DNA of 64,000 nucleotides from assembly GCA_003640385.1 (NCBI GenBank), contig RCAB01000051.1:62001-126000 (forward strand), written 5' to 3'. Position 1 is the stretch's first letter. Each line of letters begins with the position of its first letter. The notes below the pieces were generated by a model. That model was not told the origin of the DNA and searched no databases. It was given only the letters and a program-made list of their open reading frames with translations. The position numbers and the translations under genes were made by a program. The stretch is from Setaria digitata (taxonomy: Eukaryota; Nematoda; Chromadorea; Rhabditida; Setariidae). Shown here piece by piece: positions 25,453 to 38,800 of this stretch.

Positions 25453-28400
25453 TTTTCGATTTTCTCTCAGTGTTATTCGGATACTGCTTATCTAATTTTA
25501 AATTGCATTTCTCTACATCACGATTCTATTTAAATATAATTAATCGATTTCTGACAATGTTTCAGTGTGCAAAATAAATTGAACATTTTAAGCAACAGCT
25601 GAGATTAACAGTTATAAATTCAGTAAGCCATGATATATTTTATTTAAACTAGCCTCAGGTTCATGACCATTTACCGGAAGAATCCGACTGAAGTGGAAAT
25701 TCCCGTCGATAGTTGGAAAAAGCTATCTTCATTACGACTTTTCCGAAAAAACAAAACAGTCATAATGAAAAGAGCTTTTTTGTGTTCCTGCAATGGCGAT
25801 AGATTTCAAAGTTTTGGAATTCATTGAAAACTTTGTTCGAAACTTAACAGGGGAAAAACGTGGATATCATGTATCTCGAGAATAAAGAGGCGAAACAGAA
25901 GGGCGCAGTATATCTAATTTTCAACTGAAGAATTTAATTAAATAACAGCACAAAAGTTATTTTTGTAGAAATTAAGTCCGGAATTGATTGCTTTTGTCTT
26001 GTAAACATAAATGAAAGAAGTACTACCAACTATTTTTGCTTTTTTTTTTAGCTCTCTGAAACCTAAAATTGTTTCGTTTCTTCGAAGCTTAAATTCAGGA
26101 AAAAAAGAACTTTTTTGTTCTGGATTACTTAACATCTCAATTAAAAGACAACAAATGAGAAGTTTTCATCTAAGGCGGTAACATATTTTTATCTTTTTAA
26201 CATAAAAAATTGTCCTCTTGGCCAATGACTAATTGTTGTCACCCTCAAAGTTTCATTAAATATGCTTCAATTCAACTTCTCGAAGCATTTCTTAGAAAAA
26301 AAATTTTTTATGACTCATTCAAATTTCAAGTTGTAGCGTTCAATAAAACGCTTACCTTTTTTGTTAAAAAATAACCATATTAAAATTTATTCAAAACAAA
26401 TAATATTTTATTGCATTTATTAATTTAATGTCTGCTAACTTGTTTCCTACCTTACTCCGTCTTCACTTTCATGCATCTTAGTCATTTGAAGTCAGGTGAA
26501 AATTTTCCCTCCAAGAAAAGCAACTTTTTAATTTTCTTTTCTATACAGACAAAGAAAAAATTTGAAATGATTCTCGCTGTCCCTCATTTCAGGTTTCCAT
26601 TTCAGTCCTCTACTCTTCTTTCGTGAGCTATTAGTGTTTGTCCAATGATTGCTTCAAATATTGAGTTACAGTCAGTCTGCAGTTAAACTAATGAGAAATT
26701 TCAGTTAATTAGCACATTTTTCCTTCAACTCGCGATTAAAAAGGCTTTTTGACCAGTTTCATTACTTTCAAGTAAACATTTCCCTCTTTCTTTACATAAT
26801 TTTAAAACTTTCAAATTGATTTTTTGAAAATTAAAGTAAAAGAGAGAAATGAGAAGACGTTGAAATAATATTTATCATAAAAGCGTATTTATTTTCACTG
26901 GTATCTGCCATCATAGCAAACAAATAATTCCTCTCGCCTTTCACGTCTAATTTTTCCAAAAAGATTACAGAATTCATTTCATAGCATGCCTATAAACTAT
27001 TATATTTTTATTAAAAGAAGCCTGAACTAATAATTATTAGCTTGACGTCATACAATGACATCCATCTGCACATGACGTTTTCGGTCTTTCAATTTTGGCG
27101 TGATTAATGACTATTTCGTTTCAATATTTCTAACACTTAACGCTTCGAATCGTTTGACATCAGCTACCAGTCAAAAGAAATGCAGTTATTTGGGCTGAAA
27201 CCATCGTAAGATGTTGATATTTTATAAAGACATATTCGCGATCACCTGGAATACCGACATCACTCGGGAATTAACCCTCAACGGAAGAAGTGTGAAGTAA
27301 CATCCTGTATGAAATATATAATGGAATATGTCATTCTGCAGAATCAGGAGGAATGAAATTTAAACGCATTTAAGTTCATCTAATTTAAAACCTATTGCGA
27401 GAATATGGAAGTTGAATGGTTTAAAAATTAATCAGGACAAAGACTCGCCGAATTTTTTTTGTAGCAGTCACTCATGATTCTTGCATATATTTGATAGTTA
27501 CTTATTTTTGCGAATTAATAAACGTTACACATTGTTCATTACTTAATCACATCAAAAATGATTGAAAATGAAACAATCCTTAAACTGGCTAGTAGCGTAA
27601 ATTATTGACGATAGATATTCAATAATAATTGAAAATGGAACAATTCTGTGAATCAGGTTTTGATACAGTCGTGATAATAATTTAGAATGCAAAAATTTTG
27701 CATATTTCGAAATACACATATCAGTCTTACTTTAAAGACAATACTGAAAAAACCATTTATTTCTATCTTATTCTGGTAGAAACGCAATTTTTTTTTTTTT
27801 TGACATTTTGATTTTGTCATGCTCATTCGTTAAACAGAGCAACGAAATTAAATATCATTTAAAATGCAATTTCAAATTTTTGTTAATATAACAGGCGTAA
27901 TATATTTGAAGAATGTTTTAGCAATGTTGATAAAAATGAATTATTTCATTTAAAATGTCTTATAACAATGACAATTATTGCATTTTATCAGTTTTACAAT
28001 TTCTTCTTTTCTTGAATTATGTTATTATCTTTTATTTTATACATTGCAACTGAAAGTCTGTCTCAGTGGTAAATTACACCCTCAACGTATTTTATGTTTT
28101 TCAAAAAAAATATCGCTGTTGTTAAACGAAGGGGTTTTATGAATTTTAAGTGGAAATGAAGTAAAAAATTTTTGTGATAAAACGATAAGAAGCAATGACA
28201 AGATGAAACTTTTCCTATTCTTTTAAAAGTTCCTCTTTCTTTTTGTCGCTGAAAAATCACCCATAGAAAATTTTCTGGAAATTTATAATATTATTACTAC
28301 CGCTGTAAGTAATTAATTGATTTTTTTTCATCTAAGCAATTTTGTTGTCCAATTCATAATTCGGCCAAGAAGATATCCTAAACTTTCACCTTATAGTGCT

Positions 28401-28998
28401 TTAAACATTATATCAGTTTCATTATTTCGACTGATTAAAATTTATTCACACATTATTAAAAACAACCTAATGCTAAGTGAATTTTATTTATCTTTAATTT
28501 AATTTTGCCAATTTCACTCTTAATCGAATCAGTTAAATCTTAATGCGATTTAACTTAATTTAATCAGCTCAATTTATCTCATATTCAATTTAATCGAATG
28601 AGTACTTCTCAAATCCTGAAAAATTATTTATTTCCATTCTATTATTTACTTATCTTTTTCAGAAATGACCATTCTGGTTAAATTTTCACTGAAAATTTGT
28701 CAAGTTTCAGCTATTTTTTGAAAGATAATTGTTTCTGTTATCAATTTCACATCTTCCCCTTAAAGATATGTTGGAAATTAATGCAAAAAATATTGAATCA
28801 AACTGCAACGCTTTTTTCTTATGCATTTCATCTCATTTATCGATCTCGCACACATAAATGTTATGTTTACTAGGCTAGGATGTTGTATGTGCGTGTGCAT
28901 GGACATATCTTGCAAGAGACCTTATACCTTAGACTTTTCCCTGACTAACTTGAATGAAATTTGAGCTAGATTTTTTTAGCTTCAGTATTTAGATATGG

Positions 28999-29200
28999 CT
29001 TATGATATCGTACTGGCACCTCTTCCTTTCCTTTACAGCAAACCCCCGCTACTTAAGGAAAATGCTTTGGAAACCTCCTTGAAAGAGTTTTGTGGAAGNA
29101 CTTATGATATCGTACTGGCACCTCTTCCTTTCCTTTACAGCAAACACCCGCTACTTAAGGAAAATGCTTTGGAAACCTCCTTGAAAGAGTTTTGTGGAAG
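28999..29200 (+). repeat. 100-bp tandem duplication broken by an undetermined base
   Basis: 28999-29098 and 29101-29200 are the same 100 bases with one mismatch (CCCCC against CACCC), joined by 'na' at 29099-29100. An N exactly at the junction suggests a scaffold gap closed over overlapping or allelic ends rather than a real duplication. Confidence 0.9.
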
Positions 29201-29578
29201 CATTCTGAGAAATAAACGTTCTGCACAGACAACGTTTTTATTTGTTTATAGATATATTTGTTTGCTTGTTCCTAAACACTTTAATAGTTCTTCATAATTC
29301 TAATTAGTAGATTTTGTCTTCTTTTAGGGCAAAACATGAAAAGTGAGTGAAGTTATATTATCAGAAAAAACAATTTAATTGAACTCATCTTTTTTATTAC
29401 TTACCTTCCTTTTTTATACAGCAATTCTATTTTTAACAAGAAGTCTGCTACTAACTTTCACTCTCAGCTGAATCAAGAAGGAGCTACTGTATTTTTGCGT
29501 TGGGAAAGAGTAAAAAGCCCAAAATATTATTGCCCAAATCTTCAGATAAATGAATGGGAATTAGATGTGATTGGATAA
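29141..29578 (+). CDS. Candidate 3' exons of an unrecognised gene
   Basis: Three exons on the + strand keep phase: 29141-29233 (after CTTTACAG, starting KHPLLKENALETSLKEF), a 15-base microexon 29328-29342 (AG|G...AA|GTGAGT) and a terminal exon 29422-29578 that ends in TAA after INEWELDVIG. All junctions are phase 2. I do not recognise the protein and found no upstream exon. The duplication just upstream repeats the first exon's acceptor and coding part, so which copy is real is unclear. Could be chance splice-like sites in AT-rich DNA. Confidence 0.3.
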
Positions 29579-29967
29579 GGCACATGATGGAAATTTATTG
29601 TACAAGATTCATTTTTTTCTTAATCCTTGTGAATCTAAATTAATTTCAAAAAATTTCCATTTGTTTCAAACATTTGATAAGATCACAGGATATACAGAAA
29701 ATCACTGAGTAGTTCACAAATAATTTACTTCCGTGACCCACTTCATCCATTCCCTTAAATCATTATGGAATTTCTTCGTGACGAAAATAAAGTGGTAAAA
29801 AAGTGTAAAATAGAATTAACAGTAGTGAATTAGTGATATTATCAAGAGATTTTCAAATGACTTCAGCCGATTTGCAAAAATTTAAAAAAAAATAAAAAAC
29901 AATCGGTTAAAAAATTTACTGAAAAAAAGAAATGATCTAAAAAATTTGATTGATTAAGCTTACCAAA
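29579..29967. other. Non-coding spacer between the two tentative genes
   Basis: About 390 bp of AT-rich sequence between the 3' ends of the + strand and - strand candidates. Nothing further seen. Confidence 0.4.
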
Positions 29968-31681
29968 TTAGGCAACCGAGTATGGATAGCTAGTTACTCG
30001 GGGGCTTAGAATATTTGACGGTAGTCCAATTAAGTAATTTAACTTTTCCTCAATCTCAACTTCTCCGAATTTCCTAATCTGAAGATCCGTTTTTTTAAAG
30101 GTTGCCTTTATTGCTCTTGAATCAATCATCTCATAGTTCACGCTACAGCGTAGAAAAGCATAATTACCTCGTGTAATTTACGTTGAAACGCAAAAGGAAT
30201 ATTTACGCATAAACAATATATTTTCTATTTTCAAATCTACTTAAATATTGCCTATCCACTTGTCAGGCTCAACAAATACGCGCACTTTATCAAAATTTAA
30301 GTATTTCAGGAAGAAAAAAATCTATTCATTTAAAATTTTCATTTACCATCTTCATTTGCAATAAGAGCACTTCCCCAAGTGCTATCTGAATTTTGTTCAG
30401 TATTACATGAATCACATTTAAATACTTCTCACTGCTTGCAATTGTGATTTACCAGCTTCATTAGTAATATTAATGTTTTCTGTTGTGATGCTTGAAGAAC
30501 CATCAACTCTGCTGAACTACGAGTGTTGAAGTTTCTTCATTAAGCTAATAAAAGTGATCATCATTTCAGCTCCCAAATAGAAATGCAACTCACATTCAGA
30601 AAAAAGTAGAAAATATTTTCGGTTGTTGTATTACGTATACTTTGAGAGCATTTACACTTCATCACACCAGCAACTTCAATTTTTAAGTTTTAATTTGGAA
30701 ATTAATCACTTGGTTATAACAGGGGACATCAATGTTAATCAGCATGCAAAAAGAAACTGTTGAAAAAAATTTTTGACTTATAAAAGAAGTTTGAAATTTA
30801 GCATGTAACTGTAGCCGTTAAAAGTCGGATCCGGAAAAATATACTTCTTTTTCGGCATCTAGTCTTATGCATCTAATAGCAGGTGTTCATTTTAAATTAT
30901 TTAAGCGCACATTTAGTGAAGAATGCAATAAGAGTGAAGAAAGATGCAATAAGCTATTAATCCCTTTCTCTCATACCTTGTTTTTCATTTTCCAGTTAAG
31001 ATTTATAGACAAAAAAGGAAAAAAATGTTTAGCAACTTAAGACTTAAGGAAAGGCTAGTACTTGGCATAGTCACCCTTGGCTTCTTTGCTTAGCAACCCT
31101 TTTGAAAGAATTTTTACAAGAAGAAAAACAAAAATGATCATTCTTCAATCTTCTCAAAGCTTCTCTTAAATGATTCTCTCTAATAATTATAGAAAGAAAA
31201 CGAAAAACAGTCACATTTCACAGCTCCATTTTTTTCGTCTCTTTCATTCTTCTTGGCAGCGCCAAGTAAAAGCAATGATTAATAGTGCCAAGTTGGCCAT
31301 CGGATAAATTAATTGTTTGGACCTGCAACTCTCCTCAACCCAAGCATTTTATCACCCCTAGGACATTTAGCATCCCCCGCAAATATCCTATGGGAATGAT
31401 GCCATTATCGCTAATTTAATTTACAACTGAAAGTACCACCTGCAATTGCATGTTTTGAGTCAGAATTTTCAAACTTAAAATGTTCAACTCAACTTCAGTA
31501 CCTTTCCTTCAGCCTGACGTATTACCATATTTACCATTACCAATCTGGCTGTAACCGTAAATGTTTAAATTATCGGTCTTACACAAAATTTCAGCGTTCT
31601 ATCAAGATCGTCTTCAGGAGCCTCCTTTGCTTCATCTTTCTTTTTTTCTTCCGTTTCTACCTTTTTCTCCACGTCTTCCAT
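29968..31681 (-). CDS. Candidate novel gene, lysine/glutamate-rich start, upstream of rabphilin
   Basis: On the minus strand, exon 1 (31681-31583) opens MEDVEKKVETEEKKKDEAKE and ends TLKFC with a GTAAGA donor. Exon 2 (30516-30453) reads FSRVDGSSSITTENINITNE and exon 3 (30385-30347) reads DSTWGSALIANEDG. Both have AG acceptors and GTAAAT donors, and the phases match (0, 1, 1). A 58-codon open segment, 30142-29968, starting VNYEMIDSRAIKATF and ending SPRVTSYPYSVA with a TAA, may be the last exon, but I cannot connect it: a middle exon (perhaps around 30270 or 30180) is unresolved. No domain is recognised. Splice sites and phases make the first three exons credible. Confidence 0.42.
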
Positions 31682-32821
31682 AATAGGTTGTTACGAAAAT
31701 ATCAAGTACCTGCAGACAAGATAGTAATTTAGAGCCATAATTTAATGTTCTCATCGGCAAGTTAAGAATCACATTAGTATACATCATCGATCACTCGTGA
31801 AGATAAGAGTGATAATAGTGATAGCGATAGCAAGATAGGTAACAAGCATCATCTACACATGCATTTGTTGCCAGTAAATTTTTTCCATCACTCATTTGTG
31901 GTAATCAGTATAATTTTACTAGGTAAGAGAGTAAGGTTTACCTGGCATTTGTTTTCTCAAACTCATTTGAAACAATTTTTTCTTTCTTTCAAACAATTTT
32001 TTCCACTCATATTGCATTCCAAGAATCATATGTAACTAAGGCGCAATGAAATTAAGCACTTGGATGATTTTTTTTTCTGCAAATGACTTATATTCTCTAC
32101 TGGAAAAAATTGTTCTAATGAATTTACATAACTGTCTTTTCATGACTTAAAGTAAATAAAGGGAAAAATAGGAAATGTATTGTAAAACACACCTGATCTC
32201 TTCTGTCTAATTTTAAGTCGTTCATAAAAGCACCAAGTCAGAATTAGCTGTCACGTAAAGTATCGTTCTAAACTAATAATAGTTGAAAATCAAGTGGAAG
32301 GAAAAAGTTTAATTTCCTTTTAAATTTAACAAATGAATCATTTTCTTGCAAGATGCTAGAGGACGAAAGCATAAGATGAAGCATAATTAAAGCTATTTAT
32401 AAATTTTGAAAACTCTCGATTACTCGTGGATCTACTCGACAATCTAATTATGAAAGTACTTTTTTTTTTTTAATGACTGCAAGATTCTTAGATATTTACC
32501 CATACGACAAACTAGAAAAATAAAACAGCTTTACTCCGAACATTTTTGAAACTTCACGTTAAATTTACTTCCTTCACATGAAATAGCTGGAGAAAAGGAA
32601 AATTTTGTTGATGGGAGTAATTAAATAGTCTAGTCTAGTATTTCATCTAGTCTTATATTCCATCTACTTTCAAGCTCAAATTTTCAGCAACCAGTTAGAA
32701 CTAAATGTAGCTCAGTAATTTAACTTATCCTATCAATGCTTATATCCGCTACCCGGATAATTTCGCAGTCGCTTGTGCATACATCGAGATTCAATACTGG
32801 ACCTTTATGGTCGATCACTGG
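31682..32821. other. Divergent spacer before rabphilin
   Basis: 1.1 kb between the start of the minus-strand candidate and rabphilin. AT-rich, no exon seen. Promoter content is presumed, not demonstrated. Confidence 0.4.
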
Positions 32822-32833
32822 CCTTGTTTACAG
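32822..32833 (+). promoter_or_regulatory. Probable trans-splice acceptor of rabphilin
   Basis: CCTTGTTTACAG ends 5 nt before the rabphilin ATG. With no upstream exon in frame, spliced-leader addition here is the simplest reading. Confidence 0.5.
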
Positions 32834-32838
32834 GCTTG

Positions 32839-35800
32839 ATGAATGATTGGGAAATTGGTGGAACACAGAACAAGTGGGTTTGTCCAAGCGATAGACACCT
32901 GCAATTGAGAGCACAGTAAGTTGATCAGATCTTTTTTTTGTGCTTTTTCTAAACTGTGAAGGATTGATGATTCGAACTTCTGTACAGTAGTTGCTTGTTT
33001 TTGTTTTTATTTTTTTACACTGGTTGAAAAATTTTACTCAATTCTCAACAGTAGTCCAACTAAGTATTTAATTACAGTCCACATATTTTGCTATTTTCCC
33101 ACTGCATTTACAATTTCTTTTAAGCAATTTTTTCAACCATTAAATTTTTTCATCGCTTAAACTAATTTATTAAAAGTAATTAGTAGACAATTTCCGCCCA
33201 CCAAAACTTCATTAATCATGATTGCAAAAATTTTGTTTATAACCAAAAAGCATCCAACAAGAGTCCAGAAATCAACCACTTTCATTGCGGGGGATAAATT
33301 TAAACGGTTGAAATAACTTGAAGTTGGGAAGTTGTGAGATATTTGTAATTAATTTTAAACAGTTACACTAATCAGGATAATCAGAAAGAGTTATCAGAAA
33401 TTCTAGATTAAAAAGTGGTTGGAGTGTTCGCACAGCTAATGCTCGTTCAACTGTTAACAGCAAAAAGAATGTGATAACAGATTCTGAGAAGAAACATATT
33501 ACAGCTGTTTTGGCGAGAGCAGAAGAAAGAAGATTACGGGAGCAGCAAAGGATAGGGTCTATCTCAGATATTCCCATATTTTTGAATTATTTTTGATGAA
33601 AATTGATTTAAATGAAAAATTATACCACTTATATTCATAGTTTAAATTGCTACAGTTAGTACCTTTTTTCCTTTCCTCTCGAAATTATTTCCATAAAACT
33701 CACTAAAAGTTTTCCTTAAACAGTAGAATGATCGATAGATTGGAGAAGATGAAGGCTCGAGCTACCGGTAACGGTATAACTCAATGTTATTTGTGCTCCA
33801 CTGATTTTGGATTACTCGCACCGAAAAGTTACGCTGCCATGTGTGTGCAATGCCGAAGGGTAAATTATCACTGATTACTGTAATCAGTCGTGTAACACCT
33901 CGATATCGTAATTTATTTATAAGAAAATGTCAAGTTCCTTGCAATGAAATTTTCATGCATCTTTTTTTTTGAATTGAAAAAACTTCGTGCAAGACTCTTC
34001 TCCATTCTCAGTTTGTCCTAGTCCTTCTATTCCACTCACCAACCACTCTGCCTAATTGCTAAGTCTACTTCCTTCTTTTCAGTATGTATGCCAAAAGAAT
34101 TGCGGCGTAGAGGCCTACGACTGTGTGCGACGTGAAAATATATTTCTATGCAAGATTTGCAGTGAGTACCGCGAGGTAGTAAGTACTTCGGTAGCTCATC
34201 TAAACCCTTTCGCTTCGAAGTCATTTCAGTCGCACATTTTCCTCTTCCTTGTCCTCTCTTAATTACTTTTTCTTTACGGCCTGTGCTTTGTTCTCGAAAT
34301 TCCCATAAAAATTTTAATTTTAAATTCTGTACGATTCAATTTGGAAACTCAACTTATAAAATAACTTTTCTTCGACATTTGAAAAGGAAATTTTCGTTTT
34401 TAATATTCAGCTAAATCTGATAATAGACAGATATTTCATTCATTTGTTTTTCCGTTTAAGATGTGGAAAAAATCGGGTGCATGGTTTTATAAAAAAATAC
34501 CGGAATATGTGAAACCAGCTGAAGATCCGGAGTCACATTCTTCACCATCATACTATCCGAAAATTTCTTGGCAGCATTATGCGAAACCAGAAACATCTAG
34601 TATAGCATCTTCATCCGTTAAACTTAAACAACCACAAAAAGAACAATTCAGGTCAATTGATATATTTTAAGTTGTTTAGCATTTTTTGCTTGATTCATTG
34701 AAACTCATTTAAATAATTTAATTACTTTGCTGAAATTTACTGATTAGCAGAGAAGAACAAACGGCATGGGTTGCAAGTGTCTGTTTACATTTGGTGATAA
34801 TTTTGATGCTATCAAAAATCTGCTTATCCTACTCATACTTTTCCTCCAGTTCCCAAATTATTGCTTAGCTGTGATGTTTCCGACTAATCATAATTTCCTC
34901 AATTTTGAAACGCTGTTTTCTAGCAACTGCTATCAAGATTTCCAAGATTTTCTAAAAGAAGTTATGTCATAAGGTATACATCATATCATTACAGCTCAGA
35001 GATGATTCGCCGTACTCAGATAAACTCATCATGGTTACGGAAGAGTGTTCAGTTGTCACTGAGTAATGGCTATGCTTCTGAAGATGAAACTGCTGATAAT
35101 TCAACATCTAAAGAAGCAGCATACTCGAAAGCAAATCTTCGAAGAACATCAACTGCTATATCAAATCGACCAGTTCGAATTCAAAAACGAACCAGAGCAA
35201 ATATCGTACCCGTTGTTAATAGGTTTTCAGCTGGAGTTCGAAGCCGAATTATCGATAGTGGTAGAGTGATGTCCAGTTTTTCAGTATACCAATATTAGCA
35301 TTTCTTTTTTAAATTTCACTTTGACTATTTTTGATCTACCAGGTCTAAAATTTGAAGGAATTAAAAGTTTCATAGGTCTGGCTCATGCATATATTTACAG
35401 ACAGAAGATGGTTTTGCTTCTTAAGTAAGCTTTTGAAAAGTAGCTTGGTTAGGAGGTTTCTGATTCTCAAAACTCTCTTCAAACTTCTTAGTCTGCTAAT
35501 ATATATAAATAGATATTTTAAAAGCAAAATTGGTTTATGTGTGCTGCTTGTTTCACATTTAATTTAATTTATTTGAAGAGAGAGACGAATCAAGTCATGG
35601 AACACCATCGACATCTCCACGGTGTTCACCGTTATCACACACCGATGATCTGTCTCAGAATCAATCTTCAATCTTACTCTCAGAATACCTCGATTCTGGA
35701 GGTGCATGCTATTATTGAAATTTATTATGAGTTTAATGTAAAACTATCCTTGATTTCTGGATCCAAATGATAATATTTGGCTTTCATCAGGGCTAACCCT

Positions 35801-38800
35801 TAGAATAAATATTCATTCTCAAAGAAAACTTATTCGTCCAGAAGTGCGACTTGTTCTTAAACTGGTGAAAGATGAGAAGTTTAGCTTGGCAGGAAAATTT
35901 GCCTTTTATTTCAGTTGTACCAATTTGAGTATCGAAAATTTTTGCTTCAGCTGAGAACCTGAATCAAACAGTGATGATCGCAAGTGCTGATGAATGCTAC
36001 AAACTTCCGCATTCCTTCACAGAAGGAGTAAAGCATTCAAATTCTTCTCGAGCATCTCTGATAACAACCGGAATCCAGAAAATTTTCCCATCATCCGAAA
36101 TACATAACACAACACTGGGTTGTTTAGACCGAGAAATATCTCCACAGATGAGAAAATATCTCCTTCCGGTACAGAAGGAAAGTAAAACATCGAAAAATTC
36201 CGAAAACACGGAGCATCTCTTTGAAGACAAATTAAAAAAAATATTTCCTTTAACGATGCAGACTCACGAAGCAACAGTGCAATGCAGTCAGCAAGAACAA
36301 CTCCTGGTACTTTCTCCAAATAGTACTCCAAGCCCATCAAGCCCGACACCAGAACTACCGAAACATCAAACTTTGAATCAAGAACTCAGTCCGACATCAT
36401 CTACATCATCAGTTGAAAAATCTGGAAGATCTTTGGAGAGTCTTCCAATAAAACCAGAGCAGTTTAAAACGGTTTTCATTTTATTGTTTTTTTATTTTCA
36501 TTTTCCTTTTCCATAAAATTTCTTTTAAACGAATTGTTCCTGCTAATCCTTTTAACTACAAATATTAGTGATATAAGTACATCTCAGATCAAAAAATATT
36601 TAAAATTCAAAAGTTAGATTAGTGTCTCTTATTTTTTGAGAAGGCAAATTTCTGAAATTTTAAACACCATAATTACAATATAAAAATCAAATAATAATGA
36701 GCTGACATGATAGCATATCTTACATTTAACTCAATTCAAATGTTTATCAGAGATTAATAGGAGCGGTAGAAAATTTCGTTAAAATGTTCATCTTAAATTT
36801 AAATTTCTTTATTGTCCAGGATAATACAATCGAACCATCTACTTTCTACAAATTTGCTCCTGATAATAGAAGTAAGTTTATCTTTCATCTTATTTTCCTC
36901 ATTTTTGAAACTAAAATACAATAACTGTTGTGTGACAGTTTTATTTAATCCCTTAAATGTGGGCTTTATATTATCATAAAAGCATGAAAAATATTTCTTT
37001 AAGAAAATTCAAAAACATGACCTGAAATTTTAAACACCACAATTACAAGTGAAAAAAAAAAGTGCAAAAAGGACAATTATATATTTTTCATGTTTACTTT
37101 ACAGCTAATGTATTTTTATGGTCAAAAAAAAAAAAAAAATTGATGCAATCACTTGGCTTAAATATTGAAAAGTATTATTTGGTTTCTTTTTAAGTCGTCT
37201 TTTTTTTTCATTGCAAGAAGTGGAAACTTGGCAACAAAAATCAGAAGTTTCGAATTATCTACCGATGAAAGGCCTATTAACAACGAAGTCAGCCTTGTCC
37301 TTGCAATCTTCGATTGCTGCTGAATTGGTTTTAAAAGATCAGGCTGTACGTCATGCCGTTTCTGGCAGTGATATTATTATTCTTCAAAATTGTGATCAGG
37401 GTAAATATTAGTTATCTGTTTCTAATTATTATAAAACTTTTGTTTAAAATTTTCCAAACATTAGAAATAGATATAATTTGGGAAATATTATTGCGGATGG
37501 ACAATTTTTTGTTTTATTAGCAGTAAAAATAATTATTGAGAATCACTAAAGTTTTTTCTTGGAAATTCTATTTATCAAACAACGGTTATTTTCTAAACTG
37601 CATATTTTTCAAATGCGTAATTCTTTTTCAATTGGTGAAAGAAATTTATGAGTAAAAACAAATCATACATATCAGGCGAAAGATGTATTTTAGTTCATTT
37701 CAGTTTATTGAAGTGTTTCTGTTTCTAACAATCATAAATATCTTAAATCTCAGTTAAGGAGAGGAAAAAGTTGATATAGAAAATTCGAGAATACTTAAAA
37801 TATTTTGGTCACTTGATTGATCTAAATCTGCTCCTAAAAATTTACTCTGATGTTGGTTTAGAACTGTTGTATTAATTAATTGTGTATACAATTTTTAAAA
37901 TAACCATGAAAATTATTCATTTAAATATTAATTGATTGCAGAGTAATGCAACAAAAAATAAATAAGTGAGAGGTGTGTCGAAATCAAATCTCTAAAGTTC
38001 AATAAGCAAATAAGAAAACATTTTTTTAGGAATGCGTGGTTCAATTCAATTCACACTTCGGTATTCTGCGCAGCAAATGAATCTCCATGTTGGACTTAGA
38101 AGTGCTAAGGTTAGAAATATACACCGCTATTTATCTAAAGACAATTAAATTTCATTAAATGATATTTTAATTTAGAAAATGATTTTTAAAATATTTGCAT
38201 TTTTCAGAATTTGCGTGCAATGGATAAAAATGGATTTTCTGATCCATATGTGAAATTATATTTGATTCCTGGAGCTTCTAAAGTAACAATTCTTATCAGT
38301 TGTAGAATACAGTTCACTTGCCATAGCATACTGATTAATTACGCATTTGTGATTAATCATTAAAAAATTGACATTTAGGCGACAAAAATGGTAAGTACTA
38401 CAGTCTTGAAAACGCTGAATCCATTTTGGAACGAAGAGTTCACGTATTATGGTGTCACCGATGAGGACCGATTAAGGAAGTCACTAAGACTGGTAGTCCT
38501 GGATCGTGACAGGATAGGTTCAGACTTCTTGGGTGAAGTCCGTGTTCCACTCAAGGATCTAAAAAATGAGGAAGAAACAATTTACAACTTATCCTTGGAG
38601 CATACCATACTACCAGTAATTTATTTTTTTAGTATTATGTATTTCAATCTTCAAAACTTAAAATTTTGCACTTGTACTGAATAGAAATTTTTTGAAATCA
38701 ATGAATTCAAAGCAGACTTTAATTTTAATAAACTTAAATCAGATAGAAGACGCAGATCTTAGCAATGAACGTGGAAAAATCTGCTTAAGCTTATTATATA

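Larger units (their letters stand above)
22929..28998. other. Gene-poor stretch with repeats
   Basis: About 6 kb, strongly AT-rich. Beyond repeat copies A2 and B2 and a small palindrome I see no exon with paired splice sites. It could be a long intron of the 20918 candidate. Confidence 0.5.

Noticed and set aside
34766..34972. 68-codon open frame between rabphilin exons
   Set aside because: The flanking exons join directly in phase (34651 to 34995), and the frame is hydrophobic, unlike the rabphilin linker.
35997..36349. Minus-strand open frames opposite the rabphilin linker
   Set aside because: Shadows of the coding + strand exon, with no matching splice sites.
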